Of a stretch of 34,731 bases of DNA, positions 15,735 to 24,399 are shown piece by piece (the stretch's first letter is position 1; every line of letters starts with the position of its first letter). The stretch comes from an uncultured Muribaculaceae bacterium (lineage in GTDB: Bacteria > Bacteroidota > Bacteroidia > Bacteroidales > Muribaculaceae). The position numbers and the translations under genes were made by a program. The notes under the pieces were generated by a model. That model was not told the origin of the DNA, did no database searches, and was given only the letters and a program-made list of their open reading frames with translations. The stretch is taken from contig CANRCT010000032.1 of assembly GCA_947629175.1 (NCBI GenBank), forward strand, positions 1 through 34,731. The letters are read 5' to 3'.

Positions 15735-17591
15735 ATGACAGAAGAGACAAACGTGAGGACACTCGACAAGGTAGTGGTCCGCTTCTCTGGCGACTCCGGC
15801 GACGGCATGCAGCTCGTTGGCAACATCTTCACCAACGTGTCGGCCGGGATCGGCAACCAGGTATCCACTTTCCCCGACTATCCGGCGGAGATACGCGCCC
15901 CGCAGGGATCGCTCGGCGGAGTTTCGGGCTTTCAGGTAAGCGTAGGCACCGGAGTGCATACTCCGGGCGACCAGTGCGACGTACTCGTAGCCATGAATCC
16001 TGCCGCTCTGAAACAGAACTGCAAGTACGTCAAGGAGGGGGGAGTGATCATTGTGGACATCGACTCGTTCAAGCAGGCCGATCTCGACAAGGCCAAATTC
16101 ACTACCGACGATCCGTTCGCCGAGCTGGGCATACGCGCCCAGGTGCTGGAGGTACCCGTCACTACAATGACAAAGGCCGCTCTGGCCGAGAGCGGCCTGG
16201 ACAACAAGAGCGTGCTCAAATGCCGCAACATCTTCTGCCTCGGACTGGTATGCTGGCTGTTCGACCGCCCGCTGCCGGCCGCAGTGCATTTCCTCAAGAA
16301 GAAATTCGCCAAAAAGCCGGCTATCTTCGAAGCCAACGAGAAGGTGATCCACGCCGGTTATGACTACGGATCCAACATACACGCCACCGTGTCGACCTAC
16401 CGCATAGAGTCGGAGCCGGCTCGCAAAGGCATCTACACCGACATCAACGGCAACACCGCCACCGCCTGGGGTCTCATAATGGCGTCGGAAAAGAGCGGCC
16501 GCCCGCTGTTCCTCGGAAGCTACCCCATCACCCCCGCCACCGACATACTCCAGGAGCTCGCCAAGCGCAAGGATCTCGGAGTCAAAGCTCTCCAGATGGA
16601 GGATGAGATAGCCGGAGTGTGCTCCGCCATAGGAGCGGCTTTCGCCGGCGATCTGGCCGTCACCTCCACATCGGGCCCCGGACTTGCGCTCAAGAGCGAG
16701 GGCATCGGACTGGCGGTCATCGCCGAGCTGCCTCTGGTGGTGATCGACGTGCAGCGCGGCGGCCCCTCGACCGGTCTGCCGACCAAGACCGAGCAGACCG
16801 ACCTGATGCAGGCGCTCTACGGACGCAACGGCGAGAGCCCTGTAGCCGTAGTGGCTCCTGCCACTCCCACCGACTGCTTCACGATGGCTTTCGAGGCGTG
16901 CCGCATCGCCATAGAGCACATGACCCCGGTGATACTGCTGACCGACGCCTTCATCGGCAACGGATCATCGGCATGGCGCGTGCCCGACGACGATGAATAT
17001 CCCGCCATCCGCCCCCATTATATATCGCCCGAAGCCGCTGCCGAGAGCGCATGGCGCCCGTATCACCGCGACGAGAACACCAAGGTGCGCTACTGGGCCA
17101 TCCCGGGCACCGAAGGGCTCACACACCGCATAGGCGGCCTGGAAAAAGACTACAACACCGGCGCGATATCCAACGATCCGGCCAATCATGAGCGCATGGT
17201 CTACACCCGCCGAGAGAAGATAGCCCGGATAGCCGACGACATACCGGCTCTCGACGTCATCAGCCAGCCCGGAGCCGACACTCTGCTTGTGGGCTGGGGA
17301 GGCACTTACGGCCACCTGCGCACGGCCGCAGCCGACCTCGCCAAAGAGGGAGTGGCAGTGGACTTCGCCCATTTCCGCTACATCAATCCTCTGCCGGCCA
17401 ATACGGGCGAGGTGCTTCGCCGCTACCGCCGCGTGATCGTGGCCGAGCTCAACACCGGCCAGTTTGCCGACTATCTGCAGGCCAAGCATCCCGACATAGC
17501 GATAAGCCGCATCAACAAAGTCCAGGGACAGCCTTTCATGGTCAGCGAAGTGGCCGAGAAAGTAAGAGCCATCATCGACGAAAACCGTTAA
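15735..17591 (+). CDS. korA: 2-oxoacid:acceptor oxidoreductase alpha subunit (2-oxoglutarate:ferredoxin type)
   Basis: A 618-residue fused gamma-alpha subunit of a 2-oxoacid:ferredoxin oxidoreductase, which interconverts 2-oxoglutarate plus CoA and succinyl-CoA plus CO2 with reduced ferredoxin. The gamma domain (about residues 10-185) begins VVRFSGDSGDGMQLVGNIFT. The alpha pyrimidine-binding domain begins near residue 235 with GNTATAWGL and SYPITPATDILQELA. It contains SGPGLALKSEGIGLAV and the conserved QRGGPSTGLPTKTEQTDL. The C-terminal transketolase-like domain starts around residue 510 (TLLVGWGGTYG). KorB follows 18 bases later. Family is secure; 2-oxoglutarate rather than another oxoacid is likely from the two-subunit layout. 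Confidence 0.93.
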   Translation: MTEETNVRTLDKVVVRFSGDSGDGMQLVGNIFTNVSAGIGNQVSTFPDYPAEIRAPQGSLGGVSGFQVSVGTGVHTPGDQCDVLVAMNPAALKQNCKYVKEGGVIIVDIDSFKQADLDKAKFTTDDPFAELGIRAQVLEVPVTTMTKAALAESGLDNKSVLKCRNIFCLGLVCWLFDRPLPAAVHFLKKKFAKKPAIFEANEKVIHAGYDYGSNIHATVSTYRIESEPARKGIYTDINGNTATAWGLIMASEKSGRPLFLGSYPITPATDILQELAKRKDLGVKALQMEDEIAGVCSAIGAAFAGDLAVTSTSGPGLALKSEGIGLAVIAELPLVVIDVQRGGPSTGLPTKTEQTDLMQALYGRNGESPVAVVAPATPTDCFTMAFEACRIAIEHMTPVILLTDAFIGNGSSAWRVPDDDEYPAIRPHYISPEAAAESAWRPYHRDENTKVRYWAIPGTEGLTHRIGGLEKDYNTGAISNDPANHERMVYTRREKIARIADDIPALDVISQPGADTLLVGWGGTYGHLRTAAADLAKEGVAVDFAHFRYINPLPANTGEVLRRYRRVIVAELNTGQFADYLQAKHPDIAISRINKVQGQPFMVSEVAEKVRAIIDENR

Positions 17592-17609
17592 ACCAATAAT
17601 CCAGAAGCA

Positions 17610-18623
17610 ATGGACAACACTGCATATACTCCCGCCGACTACAAGAGCGACCAGCCCGTGCGCTGGTGTCCGGGATGCGGCGACCACGCCATACTCAACT
17701 CGCTCCACAAAGCCATGGCCACCATCGGCGTGCCGCCCCACCGTACGGCCGTCATATCGGGTATCGGATGCTCCTCGCGACTCCCCTATTATATGAACAC
17801 CTACGGCTTCCACACCATCCACGGACGCGCGGCCGCCATAGCCACCGGCTTCAAGGTGGCCAATCCGGAGATGACCGTATGGCAGATCTCGGGCGACGGC
17901 GACGGCCTCGCCATAGGAGGCAACCACTTCATCCACGCCGTGCGCCGCAACATCGACATCAACATGCTCCTCTTCAACAACAAGATCTACGGGCTCACCA
18001 AGGGTCAGTACTCCCCCACGAGCGCCCGCGGATTTGTGTCGAAGACGTCGCCTTACGGCACGACGGAGGATCCGTTCATACCGGCCGAACTCGTATTCGG
18101 CGCGCGCGGCAACTTCTTCGCCCGCAGCATCGACGTGGAGCTCCAGATCTCCCAGGAGGTGCTGACGGCTGCAGCGCGCCACCACGGGACAAGCGTGGTG
18201 GAGATACTCCAGAACTGCGTGATCTACAACAACGGCATCCACAACTTCATCACCGACCGCGAGCACCGCGCGGAGCGCACGATCCATCTGGTCGACGGCC
18301 AGAAGATGCTCTTCGGAAAGAACAACGAGCGGGGACTGGTGCGCGACGGCTTCCTGCTCAAGGCTGTGGAGGTGGGCAAAGAGGGCTACACCATCGACGA
18401 CGTGCTCGTCCACGACGCACATTGTCAGAGCAACTTCCTCCACCAGCAGCTCGCCATGATGGACGGCACGGAGCTGCCGCTGGCCATCGGTGTAATACGC
18501 GACGTGGAGGCTCCGGTCTACAACGAGGAGGTCGACCGTCAGGTAGAGGAGGTGCGCGCCGCCCACGGCTTCGACTCGCTCCGCTCAATGATTCTCGCCG
18601 GGGAGACCTGGGAGGTGAAATGA
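17610..18623 (+). CDS. korB: 2-oxoacid:ferredoxin oxidoreductase beta subunit
   Basis: A 337-residue thiamine-pyrophosphate-binding subunit, the catalytic partner of KorA. Cys residues for the cluster lie in WCPGCGDHAIL (about 21-31) and SGIGCSSRLPYY (about 52-63). The TPP/Mg motif begins GDGDGLAIGGNH and continues to LLFNNKIYGLTKGQYSPTS. There is no ferredoxin-like [4Fe-4S] extension. Cotranscribed with korA (18-base gap). In anaerobic Bacteroidales this enzyme usually works in the reductive branch to make 2-oxoglutarate for glutamate. Confidence 0.95.
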   Translation: MDNTAYTPADYKSDQPVRWCPGCGDHAILNSLHKAMATIGVPPHRTAVISGIGCSSRLPYYMNTYGFHTIHGRAAAIATGFKVANPEMTVWQISGDGDGLAIGGNHFIHAVRRNIDINMLLFNNKIYGLTKGQYSPTSARGFVSKTSPYGTTEDPFIPAELVFGARGNFFARSIDVELQISQEVLTAAARHHGTSVVEILQNCVIYNNGIHNFITDREHRAERTIHLVDGQKMLFGKNNERGLVRDGFLLKAVEVGKEGYTIDDVLVHDAHCQSNFLHQQLAMMDGTELPLAIGVIRDVEAPVYNEEVDRQVEEVRAAHGFDSLRSMILAGETWEVK

Positions 18624-18684
18624 ACCGCCCGCAGCCCCGCAACGTTATAATTATCAGCAACTGAAACCAAAATCAATCAGCAAT

Positions 18685-19563
18685 ATGAACATTTTCAAGG
18701 TTATGATTCTTGGCACCGCTGCCGTCATGATGGCCAGCGGCTGCACATCCAACAAGAAGTACACCGCTCTTCAGAACCGTTACGACGAGCTCACCAAGGA
18801 CTATAACGCATCGCAGGTAGCCCTGGCCGAAAGCCGCGCCAACGCCCGCAGCCTCGAAACCCTTCTCGAACAGGCACGCCGCAACAACGAGGATCTGAAA
18901 CGCAACTACGAGCAGATGCAGGGTTCGCTCAACCAGAGCCTTCTGCAGAACCAGCAGGGATCGATCAACATCTCGAAACTCGTCGATGAGATCAACGCTT
19001 CCAACCAGTATATCAAGCAGCTCGTGCAGGCCAAATCGAAGAGCGATTCGCTCAACATGGTGCTTACCAACAACCTGACCCGCTCGCTCTCGCGCGAGGA
19101 GCTAAAGGAGGTCGACGTGAAGGTGCTCAAGGGAGTGGTATACATATCGCTTGCCGACAACATGCTCTTCAAGTCGGGCAGCTATGAAGTGAACGAACGC
19201 GCCATGCAGACCCTCTCGAAGATCGCCAAGATCATCAAGGACTACGGCGACTACGACGTGCTTGTGGAGGGCAATACCGACAATGTGCCCATCCACCGCA
19301 CGAATATCCGCAACAACTGGGATCTCTCGGCCCTGCGCGCCTCGTCGATCGTACAGGTGCTCCAGAACGATTTCGGCGTCAACCCCTCGCGCCTCTCGGC
19401 TGCCGGACGCGGCGAATTCAATCCTATCGCCGACAACGACAGCGAGCTTGGCCGCCAGCGCAACCGCCGCACGGAGATCATCGTCACACCCAAGCTTGAC
19501 CAGTTCCTCGACCTGATCGACAAAGCCCCCGACACCGACGACTCCGCTGCCAGCGGCAACTGA
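18685..19563 (+). CDS. OmpA-family peptidoglycan-associated lipoprotein with coiled coil
   Basis: A 292-residue lipoprotein. The signal peptide ends MASGC with the lipidated Cys at residue 20. Residues 28-115 form a long heptad coiled coil rich in Asn, Gln, Glu and Leu. The OmpA C-terminal domain (about 145-275) has the peptidoglycan-binding pattern GNTDNVPI...NWDLSALRASSIVQVL and ends GRQRNRRTEIIVTP. It probably bridges the outer membrane and the cell wall. It lies 61 bases after korB with no promoter seen, so read-through is possible, and it ends before a hairpin terminator. Confidence 0.9.
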   Translation: MNIFKVMILGTAAVMMASGCTSNKKYTALQNRYDELTKDYNASQVALAESRANARSLETLLEQARRNNEDLKRNYEQMQGSLNQSLLQNQQGSINISKLVDEINASNQYIKQLVQAKSKSDSLNMVLTNNLTRSLSREELKEVDVKVLKGVVYISLADNMLFKSGSYEVNERAMQTLSKIAKIIKDYGDYDVLVEGNTDNVPIHRTNIRNNWDLSALRASSIVQVLQNDFGVNPSRLSAAGRGEFNPIADNDSELGRQRNRRTEIIVTPKLDQFLDLIDKAPDTDDSAASGN

Positions 19564-19589
19564 ACTGCGCCATATACGGCAACATAAAT

Positions 19590-19637
19590 CCGGCCCGCAG
19601 TCGTGCATCCGTCACGGCTCCGGGCCGGCATGTTTTT
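19590..19637 (+). terminator. Terminator after the OmpA-like lipoprotein gene
   Basis: CCGGCCCG (19590-19597) pairs perfectly with CGGGCCGG (19621-19628), enclosing a 23-base loop, and TGTTTTT follows. A plausible intrinsic terminator despite the large loop. Confidence 0.65.
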
Positions 19638-19686
19638 GAACCATCACCAACCAATCAGACATTTTCACAGCAAAATACAATCCCAC

Positions 19687-21981
19687 ATGAAAAATATAGC
19701 AGTGCTGACTACCGCCGCCGTCATATCGGCATCGTCAGTTACGGCCACAACGCCGGCCGATACGGCGCAGCGCGAGAAGATGGACAGCTTCATCAGCAGC
19801 CTCATGTCGAAAATGACTCTTGAAGAGAAAATAGGACAGCTCAACCTTCCTTCATCGGGCGACATCATGACGGGCGCCGTCATCGACCACAACACCGAGG
19901 CAGCCGTGACCCAAGGAAAGATCGGGGGCACATTCAATATCAGGGGCGCCGAGAAGATCCGCGCCCTGCAACAGCTCGCCGTCGAGAAATCGCGTCTCGG
20001 CATACCGCTGCTGATAGGCATGGACGTGATCCACGGCTTCGAGACCGTTTTCCCGATACCTCTCGGCATGTCATGCACCTGGAATATGCCTGCCATAGAA
20101 GCAGCTGCACGCACGGCGGCCGTCGAGATGTCGGCGTCGGGCATCAACTGGACGTTCAGCCCGATGGTCGACATAAGCCGCGACCCCCGCTGGGGACGCA
20201 TGGCCGAGGGCGCTGGCGAGGATCCATATCTCGGCTCGGAGGTGGCGCGGGCCATGGTGCGCGGCTACCAGGGGAAGTACATGAGCCGCAATGACGAGGT
20301 GATGGCATGCGTGAAGCATTTCGCGCTTTACGGCGCGGCCGAGGCCGGACGCGATTACAACACCGTCGACATGAGCCGCCAGCGCATGTACAATGTCTAT
20401 TTCCCGCCCTACAGGGCGGCCGTGGAGGAAGGGGCCGCCTCGGTGATGTCGTCGTTCAATCTTGTAGACGGCATTCCGGCCACCGAAAACAGGTGGCTGC
20501 TCGACGACGTGCTGCGCAGGCAGTGGAAATTCGGCGGATTCGTCGTCACCGACTATGGCTCGATCGGCGAAGTGGCTGTGCATGGACTCGAAGATCTGCC
20601 CGAGGCGTCGGCAAGAGCGCTGAAAGCGGGCAGCGACATGGACATGTGCTCCTTCGGCTTCATCGGCACGCTGAAAGACAATCTCGAAAAAGGCAAGGTG
20701 ACCATGGATGAGATAGACCGTGCCGTCCGCCGTGTGCTTGAGGCGAAATACAGGCTCGGACTCTTCGAAAACCCATATAAATACAACGATGTGGAGCGTG
20801 AGAAGACCCAGGTGTATTGCGAGGCCCACCGGCGTCTGGCGCGCGAGATCGCAGCGCAATCGTTCGTATTGCTGAAAAACGACGGGGGTGTGCTGCCGCT
20901 GGCAAAGAAAGGAAAAGTAGCACTTGTGGGCCCGCTGGCCAACAGCGCGGTCAATATGCCGGGCACCTGGAGCTTCGGAGCCGTTCCGGAGAAATACAAG
21001 TCGCTCAAACAGGGCTTCGAGGATGCTCTCGAAGGTAAAGCCGAAGTAGTCTACGCAAAGGGATGCAATCTCTATGAGGACCCCGATCTTGAAGCCGGAT
21101 GCACCGTGCTTGGCCATGAGATGCGCGACCCGCGGACGGAGGAGGAGCTTCTCGCCGAAGCCCTTCAGGCCGCAGAGAGCGCCGACGTGATCGTGGCCGC
21201 CATGGGAGAGGCCGCCGAATCGTCGGGAGAATCCTCGTCGCGCACCGACCTTACCCTTCCGGCCACTCAGCGCCGGCTGCTTGAGGCGCTGCTCGCTACG
21301 GGCAAACCGGTCGTGATGCTCAATTTCTCAGGGCGTCCCACGGTGATGACCTGGGAGACTGAACATGTCCCGGCGATTCTCAACGTATGGTTCGGAGGCT
21401 CGGAGGCGCCCGACGCGATAGCCGACGTAGTGTTCGGCGATGTCAATCCGTCGGGCAAACTCACCGCTTCAATGCCTGTCAACGTAGGCCAGATACCGAT
21501 CTATTACAACCACTTCAATACCGGACGCCCGAAGGATCCGTCGAAACGTACATTCACGAAATACATCTCGAATTATCTCGACGCGCCCAACGAGCCGCTT
21601 TATCCGTTCGGTTACGGCCTGAGCTACACGACTTACGACTACAGCGATTTCAGGCTTGACAGGCAGAAGCTGACGGAGGGCGACAGCATCAGGGCTACCG
21701 TCAGGGTGACCAACACAGGCGACCGGGAGGGAGCGGAGATCGTGCAGTTCTATATCCGCGATCGCAAGGGATCGGTGGCGCGGCCGGTCAAAGAACTCAA
21801 ACACTTCGACCGCATCATCCTGAAGCCGGGAGAGAGCCGCGACGTGGAATTCGTCATCACTCCCGAAAAGCTTAAATTTTACAATTACGATCTCGAATTC
21901 GTGGCTGAACCGGGAGAATTCGAAGTGATGGCCGGCCCCGACAGCCGAAGGGTGCAGTCGCTCCGCTTCACTCTCGAATAA
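19687..21981 (+). CDS. bglX: Secreted glycoside hydrolase family 3 beta-glucosidase (BglX-like)
   Basis: A 764-residue exported exo-glycosidase from the ATG at 19687; an in-frame ATG at 19603 would start inside the terminator of the preceding gene and lacks a signal sequence. The signal peptide (about 1-21) is followed by the GH3 N-terminal barrel with IGMDVIHGFETVFP, DPRWGRMAEGAGEDP and KHFALYGAAEAGRDYN. The nucleophile is Asp289 in VVTDYGSIGEV. The second domain has MGEAAESSGESSSRTDLTLP with the likely acid/base Glu515. A fibronectin-III-like domain closes the protein (from about residue 655). The substrate is probably a beta-glucan or gluco-oligosaccharide, which fits the converging GH16 gene. 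Confidence 0.93.
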   Translation: MKNIAVLTTAAVISASSVTATTPADTAQREKMDSFISSLMSKMTLEEKIGQLNLPSSGDIMTGAVIDHNTEAAVTQGKIGGTFNIRGAEKIRALQQLAVEKSRLGIPLLIGMDVIHGFETVFPIPLGMSCTWNMPAIEAAARTAAVEMSASGINWTFSPMVDISRDPRWGRMAEGAGEDPYLGSEVARAMVRGYQGKYMSRNDEVMACVKHFALYGAAEAGRDYNTVDMSRQRMYNVYFPPYRAAVEEGAASVMSSFNLVDGIPATENRWLLDDVLRRQWKFGGFVVTDYGSIGEVAVHGLEDLPEASARALKAGSDMDMCSFGFIGTLKDNLEKGKVTMDEIDRAVRRVLEAKYRLGLFENPYKYNDVEREKTQVYCEAHRRLAREIAAQSFVLLKNDGGVLPLAKKGKVALVGPLANSAVNMPGTWSFGAVPEKYKSLKQGFEDALEGKAEVVYAKGCNLYEDPDLEAGCTVLGHEMRDPRTEEELLAEALQAAESADVIVAAMGEAAESSGESSSRTDLTLPATQRRLLEALLATGKPVVMLNFSGRPTVMTWETEHVPAILNVWFGGSEAPDAIADVVFGDVNPSGKLTASMPVNVGQIPIYYNHFNTGRPKDPSKRTFTKYISNYLDAPNEPLYPFGYGLSYTTYDYSDFRLDRQKLTEGDSIRATVRVTNTGDREGAEIVQFYIRDRKGSVARPVKELKHFDRIILKPGESRDVEFVITPEKLKFYNYDLEFVAEPGEFEVMAGPDSRRVQSLRFTLE

Positions 21982-22016
21982 AGACCATTAAGTTCATACC
22001 ATCAGCCGACTCATAT

Positions 22017-22062
22017 AAAAAGATGAAGCTGTGCCGTGAAAGCAACACGACACAGCTTCGTC
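22017..22062 (-). terminator. Terminator of the GH16 gene
   Basis: A 17-base stem (22022-22038 with 22046-22062; the arms differ at two positions, which wobble-pair in one RNA strand) closes a 7-base loop. On the minus strand it is followed by TTTTT (22021-22017), so it terminates the GH16 message and may also slow the GH3 message. Confidence 0.85.
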
Positions 22063-22100
22063 ATTATGGGGGCGTCACTGCCCGTCAGGCAAGCGCCGGA

Positions 22101-22925
22101 TCATTTCTTTTCCGGTTCGTTGAGCTCATAGAATCGAACCCAGTCGACAAGCATCTCGATAGGAAGGCCGCTTGGGTCGACGGCGCCTACCCAGTTGCCG
22201 CCGAGCTGCATGTCGATCAGCAGATAGTAGGGCGCGTCGGGGAATGGGAACTGGCCCTCAAGATCAGTCTGGATGCGGGGATATGTGAATGTGTGGGTGT
22301 CATTGATGAAGAAGCAGAGCGAATCATTATACATCTCCACCGCATACACATTGTAGTCGTCAGGCTTGATCGTGCCGGTGCTGTAGTGCGGCGGCTCGTT
22401 ATCTTTCTTAAGATCGAGGGTGTAATGTGAGTGAACGGTCTGATATGCGAAAGTGTCGGCGCTGAGACGCTCCATGATATCGATTTCGCCTCCCTTAGGC
22501 CACTGGCTGTTGGGGTAAGCTGGATCGGGAAGCATCCATATTGCAGGCCATGAGCCCTGGCAGTGACCGAGTTTCGCGCAAATTTCGATTCTGCCGTTGC
22601 CGAACGATTTCTTTCCCTTGGTGTAGACACCTCCGGTAAGGTAGGCGGCTGTGTCGGAAGATCCCTCGTAGTTCCTGATGCCGTGAAGCACCAGATTGCC
22701 GTCGCGCATGGAGTAAACGGTGTCCTCGGTAGTCATGTAGTTGTTCCAGTCGGATGTGCCGCGTGGTATGCGCACCCATACATTCGTATCAAGAGACTCA
22801 CCATCGAAGGTCTCTTCCCAGACGAGGTTCCATTTATCGGGAGCCTCTGCCTTTTTCTGGCTGCACGACACAGTAGCGCCAATAGCCAGAACGGCGGCTG
22901 CAGCAGTTAAAAGAAGCTGTTTCAT
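22101..22925 (-). CDS. GH16 family beta-glucanase lipoprotein
   Basis: A 274-residue endo-glycanase of the laminarinase/lichenase type. The signal peptide ends ATVSC, with the lipidated Cys at residue 21, so it is probably cell-surface or periplasmic. The jellyroll carries the GH16 signature GEIDIMER with nucleophile Glu147, helper Asp149 and acid/base Glu152. GRIEICAKLG and SWPAIWMLPDP precede it and HFYV-type strand sequences follow. The beta-bulge active-site form EIDIME fits beta-1,3 or mixed-linkage glucan activity. It converges on the GH3 beta-glucosidase gene, a sensible endo/exo pairing, though they are separate transcripts. Its -7 element is at 22991-22998. Confidence 0.93.
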   Translation of the reverse strand: MKQLLLTAAAAVLAIGATVSCSQKKAEAPDKWNLVWEETFDGESLDTNVWVRIPRGTSDWNNYMTTEDTVYSMRDGNLVLHGIRNYEGSSDTAAYLTGGVYTKGKKSFGNGRIEICAKLGHCQGSWPAIWMLPDPAYPNSQWPKGGEIDIMERLSADTFAYQTVHSHYTLDLKKDNEPPHYSTGTIKPDDYNVYAVEMYNDSLCFFINDTHTFTYPRIQTDLEGQFPFPDAPYYLLIDMQLGGNWVGAVDPSGLPIEMLVDWVRFYELNEPEKK

Positions 22926-22990
22926 CTTGTATTGATATTAGTTAACAGATAGTTCAGTATTTAACGGGCGCCGGAAGCCCCGTCATTGTA

Positions 22991-22998
22991 CAAATTTA
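22991..22998 (-). promoter_or_regulatory. -7 element of the GH16 gene
   Basis: TAAATTTG on the minus strand, about 65 bases before the GH16 start. No clear -33 element. Confidence 0.5.
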
Positions 22999-23112
22999 GA
23001 CAAAAATTATTAAAATCTCGTTCCCTCCGGTATAAAAACAATATAAAATCGGGTAAAACATTTCGCCGTTCGTCCACGTTACTACTTTAAGCATAAAAAT
23101 CAATCACCATCT

Positions 23113-23802
23113 ATGAACAGAATCATCATCGCGCTGCTGACGGCCGTTATGGCGGCCGGAGCCGCCTCCGGACAGAACGCCGCCACGATAGAGGTGACCG
23201 GCACAGCCACCATCAACATCGTCCCTGACCGCATCACGGTGGAGATAGGCCTCGAAGAATACTTCAAAACGAAAAACCACAGCACGGACAGCACCAAAGT
23301 GAAACTCTCGCAGATCGAGAAAGAAGTGCGCGCCGTGATGGCTAAAGCGGGCATAGCCGATTCCGCGATCACGACAGCTGCGGTGGGCAACTACCGCGAC
23401 CGGGCGACGTCGCGCGACTTCCTTATGGCAAAGACTCTGTCGGCCGTTCTCACCGATTTCTCACAGCTCGACGCCCTGGTGGCACAGCTCCCCTCGCAAG
23501 GTATCATCAGTTTCAACCTGACGCGTCTCGACCACAGCGAGATGCCCGACTACAACCGTCAGGGGCTCAAGGCAGCGCTCGATGCCGCCAAAGAGAAGGC
23601 TCAGTTCATAGCCGACGACATGGGGATGCAGCTCATCACTCCATGGGAAGTGGTGGAGAACGGGCCTATGTATTATGAGAGTCCTTCGATGAGCAACGTG
23701 TCGGTCTACAGCGGAGCCGGAATGGACAACATGCGCCGTATCACCCGCCGCTACAGCGTCAAAGTAGCATATATTATCACCTCCAACAGCCAGAACAATT
23801 AA
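23113..23802 (+). CDS. SIMPL (DUF541) domain periplasmic protein
   Basis: A 229-residue exported protein. The signal peptide ends near residue 20 (AASGQ). The SIMPL domain opens with ATIEVTGTATINIVPDRITVEIGL, the characteristic VxGxGxxxxxPDxxxxxxG pattern, and continues with AVLTDFSQLDALVAQLPSQGI and GLKAALDAAKEKAQFIADDMGM. Bacterial relatives form periplasmic oligomers of unclear function (one E. coli member is linked to oxidative stress). The META lipoprotein gene starts 7 bases after its stop, so they are cotranscribed. Confidence 0.9.
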   Translation: MNRIIIALLTAVMAAGAASGQNAATIEVTGTATINIVPDRITVEIGLEEYFKTKNHSTDSTKVKLSQIEKEVRAVMAKAGIADSAITTAAVGNYRDRATSRDFLMAKTLSAVLTDFSQLDALVAQLPSQGIISFNLTRLDHSEMPDYNRQGLKAALDAAKEKAQFIADDMGMQLITPWEVVENGPMYYESPSMSNVSVYSGAGMDNMRRITRRYSVKVAYIITSNSQNN

Positions 23803-23809
23803 AACTCAT

Positions 23810-24274
23810 ATGAAAACCGCAATCATCACAGCCGCGATATGTGCGGCAATCACAGCAGGATGCACTGGCACAGCATCGAAAACCGATGCTGCAGCCGCAG
23901 ACGGAACGACTCCGGCGCCTGCCGTTGATCTCCGGGGCAAATGGATCCTCGAAAACATCGTGATCAATGATTCGACTTATGTGCGTCCGGCCGAGGAGAC
24001 GCCCGACCAGATACAGTATATCACATTCGACGACAGCACATATCACATCGCCACAAACTGCAACAGCATTTCGGGGCCTTATGTGATAAATGGCGACTCC
24101 ATCACACTCGGAGACGGAATAATGACCGAAATGGCCTGCGACAATATGACGACGGAGGACATGCTCCGACGGGTGCTCCCGCACATCGGCCTGGTGGATC
24201 TCACCAACGACAGCACGGCGCGCCTCGACAGCCCGACATCGTCGGAATATATCGTAATCCGCAAAGCCAGATAA
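23810..24274 (+). CDS. META domain lipoprotein (HslJ-like)
   Basis: A 154-residue protein with a lipobox ITAGC (Cys18). The META fold begins at LRGKWILENIVINDS and contains QYITFDDSTYHIATNCNSISGPY, where ATNCNSISGPY matches the family's GCNxxxGxY signature. It continues with TEMACDNMTTEDMLRRVLP, matching the usual TxMAC stretch. META proteins such as HslJ are envelope proteins associated with stress or antibiotic resistance; the precise role is unknown. It is second in an operon with the SIMPL gene and precedes the TlpA-like gene by about 60 bases. Confidence 0.85.
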   Translation: MKTAIITAAICAAITAGCTGTASKTDAAAADGTTPAPAVDLRGKWILENIVINDSTYVRPAEETPDQIQYITFDDSTYHIATNCNSISGPYVINGDSITLGDGIMTEMACDNMTTEDMLRRVLPHIGLVDLTNDSTARLDSPTSSEYIVIRKAR

Positions 24275-24334
24275 ACTTATCTCTTACATCGATTGAAAAA
24301 CAATCTTCAGCATCCATCACAAACGTCATAACCA

Positions 24335-24399
24335 ATGAAAGCACTTCTTATCTCGGCTGTCGTCATGCTGACGGCTATACGGCATCGGCATTCGACTAT
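24335..24399 (+). other. Out-of-frame signal peptide of the TlpA-like gene
   Basis: An ATG at 24335 begins MKALLISAVVMLTA, a good signal-peptide start, in the frame one off from the thioredoxin gene. Around 24370-24376 the continuation shifts to the other frame, which reads GYTASAFDYVVKG, including an ASA cleavage site. A single-base loss here (real or a sequencing error) would explain both. Confidence 0.7.

Noticed and set aside
15702-18566. Long antisense frames (405 and 533 residues) opposite korA and korB
   Set aside because: Composition is typical of shadow frames in high-GC genes; no promoter, and both plus-strand genes are complete.
22046-22430. A 135-residue plus-strand frame opposite the GH16 gene
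   Set aside because: It begins at the terminator of the GH16 gene and mirrors its coding sequence.
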